Source of the DNA: Desulfobacteraceae bacterium
Lineage (GTDB): Bacteria > Desulfobacterota > Desulfobacteria > Desulfobacterales > SURF-7
Assembly (NCBI GenBank): GCA_030618925.1
Contig: JAUXCK010000015.1
Span: 1-15,240 of the forward strand
Length of the DNA stretch: 15,240 nt
Direction of reading: 5' to 3'
Shown: one piece after another, positions 14,474 through 15,240 of the stretch
Numbering within the stretch: the stretch's first letter is position 1
Layout: the number at the start of each line of letters is the position of its first letter
Position numbers and translations under genes: made by a program
Notes under the pieces: model-generated
What the model was told of the DNA's origin: nothing
Databases searched by the model: none
What the model saw: only the letters and a program-made list of their open reading frames with translations

Positions 14474-15040
14474 TTGAGCCCCCTATCCCGACATACCATC
14501 GTGATTTCCCCCATTGGTGATTTTGATAGTGTCCCGCTGACAAAGGTCAGAAGCGACATCAGCGAAATATTCGGCTGCTCAACCGAAATTATACCCATTA
14601 TAGAGGATATTGCTTTTGCTTTTGATCCCAAGCGTCATCAGTATCTGTCTACCGCCATTCTGGAAACCTTCGCCAATACCATGCCCGCAGAGGCACTCAA
14701 GCTCCTGGCTGTCACCAGTGAGGATCTTTTTATCCCCATTCTCACATATGTATACGGAGAAGCACAACTGGGCGGGAAAGCCTGTATTATATCAACCTGT
14801 CGATTACAAGAAGGCCTTTCACCGATCAACCCCATGGACGCCCTGGTTGCCAGAGTCGCCAAGGAAGCTGTTCATGAACTGGGTCATACGTTTAATCTCC
14901 GTCACTGCAAGGATCCGGTATGTATCATGCACTACTGCCGCAGCATAGAGGATGTGGATCGAAAATCAAATCAACTCTGCCGATACTGCAGGATCCTTCT
15001 GTCGGATGAGGTAAAAAAACTTTCGGGGGAAAGCGGGTAG
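14474..15040 (+). CDS. amzA: Archaemetzincin-like zinc metalloprotease
   Basis: A protein of up to 188 residues. The C-terminal half has VHELGHTF (H134, E135, H138) followed by NLRHC, then C150-x-M152 and CRYC (C169, C172), i.e. the archaemetzincin pattern HExxHxx(G)xxxC x4 CxM ... CxxC. These are probably one catalytic zinc site and one structural zinc site. Two departures are seen: Asn141 replaces the metzincin Gly, and the CxM to CxxC spacing is 16 instead of 17. No signal peptide or transmembrane segment is visible, so it is cytoplasmic. The TTG at 14474 lies two bases after the preceding stop without a ribosome binding site; an in-frame GTG at 14501 is an alternative. Its place directly behind the NtrC-type regulator implies cotranscription. 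The biological substrate of the family is unknown. Confidence 0.85.
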   Translation: MSPLSRHTIVISPIGDFDSVPLTKVRSDISEIFGCSTEIIPIIEDIAFAFDPKRHQYLSTAILETFANTMPAEALKLLAVTSEDLFIPILTYVYGEAQLGGKACIISTCRLQEGLSPINPMDALVARVAKEAVHELGHTFNLRHCKDPVCIMHYCRSIEDVDRKSNQLCRYCRILLSDEVKKLSGESG

Positions 15041-15056
15041 GCACGGGGGCCTGCCC
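15035..15056 (+). terminator. GC-rich hairpin at the end of the archaemetzincin gene
   Basis: GGGTAGGC (15035-15042) pairs with GCCTGCCC (15049-15056) over eight pairs with a 6-base loop, overlapping the stop codon. No T-run follows, so it may protect the 3' end or act as a weak terminator. Confidence 0.4.
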
Positions 15057-15133
15057 TGATCAACTATTCAGCAATCATAGATTTAACTCTGATGTATGGT
15101 TTATATAATTGACAGAGCGCAGCGATACCACCC

Positions 15134-15175
15134 TTCGTCATTCGATATTCGGTGTTCGACATTCGACATTCGCCC
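15134..15175 (+). repeat. Heptamer array, six units of TTCGNNN
   Basis: TTCG recurs at 15134, 15141, 15148, 15155, 15162 and 15169, exactly every seven bases; units four and five are identical (TTCGACA). It does not code for any recognisable peptide and lies between the protease gene and the right edge. Confidence 0.8.
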
Positions 15176-15192
15176 TTAAATGTAGTTGGCAA

Positions 15193-15208
15193 TCCCGTCC
15201 AGGCGGGA
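15193..15208. repeat. Small hairpin of REP-like type
   Basis: TCCCG (15193-15197) and CGGGA (15204-15208) around TCCAGG. The motif resembles the scattered intergenic palindromes of the CCCGnnnnnnCGGG kind found in many proteobacterial genomes. Only one copy lies in the window. The remaining bases to 15240 show nothing else. Confidence 0.35.
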
Positions 15209-15240
15209 ATGATAGGGATAGGATGAAAAATATCGGTTCA

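Noticed and set aside
15134..15175. CRISPR array
   Set aside because: Units are 7 bases without spacers; no cas gene is nearby.

Overview
The window looks like chromosomal DNA of a strictly anaerobic, sulfate-reducer-like Desulfobacterota (old Deltaproteobacteria, most like Desulfobacterales). The grounds are Wood-Ljungdahl (reductive acetyl-CoA pathway) methyl-branch genes, heterodisulfide-reductase-type electron carriers, many two-component regulators and decoding of UGA as selenocysteine (Sec). The assignment is by gene content and protein style only; no database search was run.

Left part, minus strand. Bases 1-9 hold the start codon of a gene that leaves the window. From about 4585 down to 230 runs an apparent operon: a CheY-like response regulator, a divergent shikimate-dehydrogenase (AroE) homologue with Asn in place of the catalytic Asp, a PAS histidine kinase and a receiver-PAS-histidine kinase hybrid. 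The junctions are tight: aroE to kinase is TGAATG, and the two kinase genes overlap. The leader before the response regulator has a good promoter followed by a terminator-like hairpin just upstream of the ribosome binding site, so it may be an attenuator.

Centre, minus strand, 11099 down to 4600. This is a four-gene operon hdrA - mvhD - metV - metF with overlapping or nearly touching genes. It encodes a methylenetetrahydrofolate reductase of the MetFV type with an Hdr/Mvh electron module. The main result is that both hdrA and mvhD contain an in-frame UGA where the families have a conserved cysteine, and each UGA is followed at the right distance by a hairpin that fits a bacterial SECIS element. 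Conventional gene calling would cut 72 residues (with the Sec) from HdrA and 26 residues (with the Sec) from MvhD. The 1477-residue HdrA is a chimera: one HdrA module interrupted by a complete GltD/NfnB-like NAD(P)H oxidoreductase module, then a second HdrA module, then a 2[4Fe-4S] ferredoxin tail. No hdrB or hdrC is present.

Right part, plus strand, 11573-15040. A histidine kinase with an N-terminal Rossmann (NAD-binding-like) domain and a cysteine-rich PAS domain overlaps an NtrC-family sigma-54 activator, which is followed after 2 bases by an archaemetzincin-like zinc protease. The 473-base divergent region between hdrA and this kinase holds promoters for both sides, a dyad over the hdrA start site, a minus-strand terminator and unusual hexamer repeats. 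The last 200 bases hold a heptamer array and small hairpins.

Taken together, NAD(P)H is likely oxidised at the HdrA chimera, and electrons pass through MvhD to MetV/MetF (or in reverse during acetate oxidation). Redox- or nutrient-responsive phosphorelays flank this core on both sides. That functional picture is inference from family knowledge and gene order.
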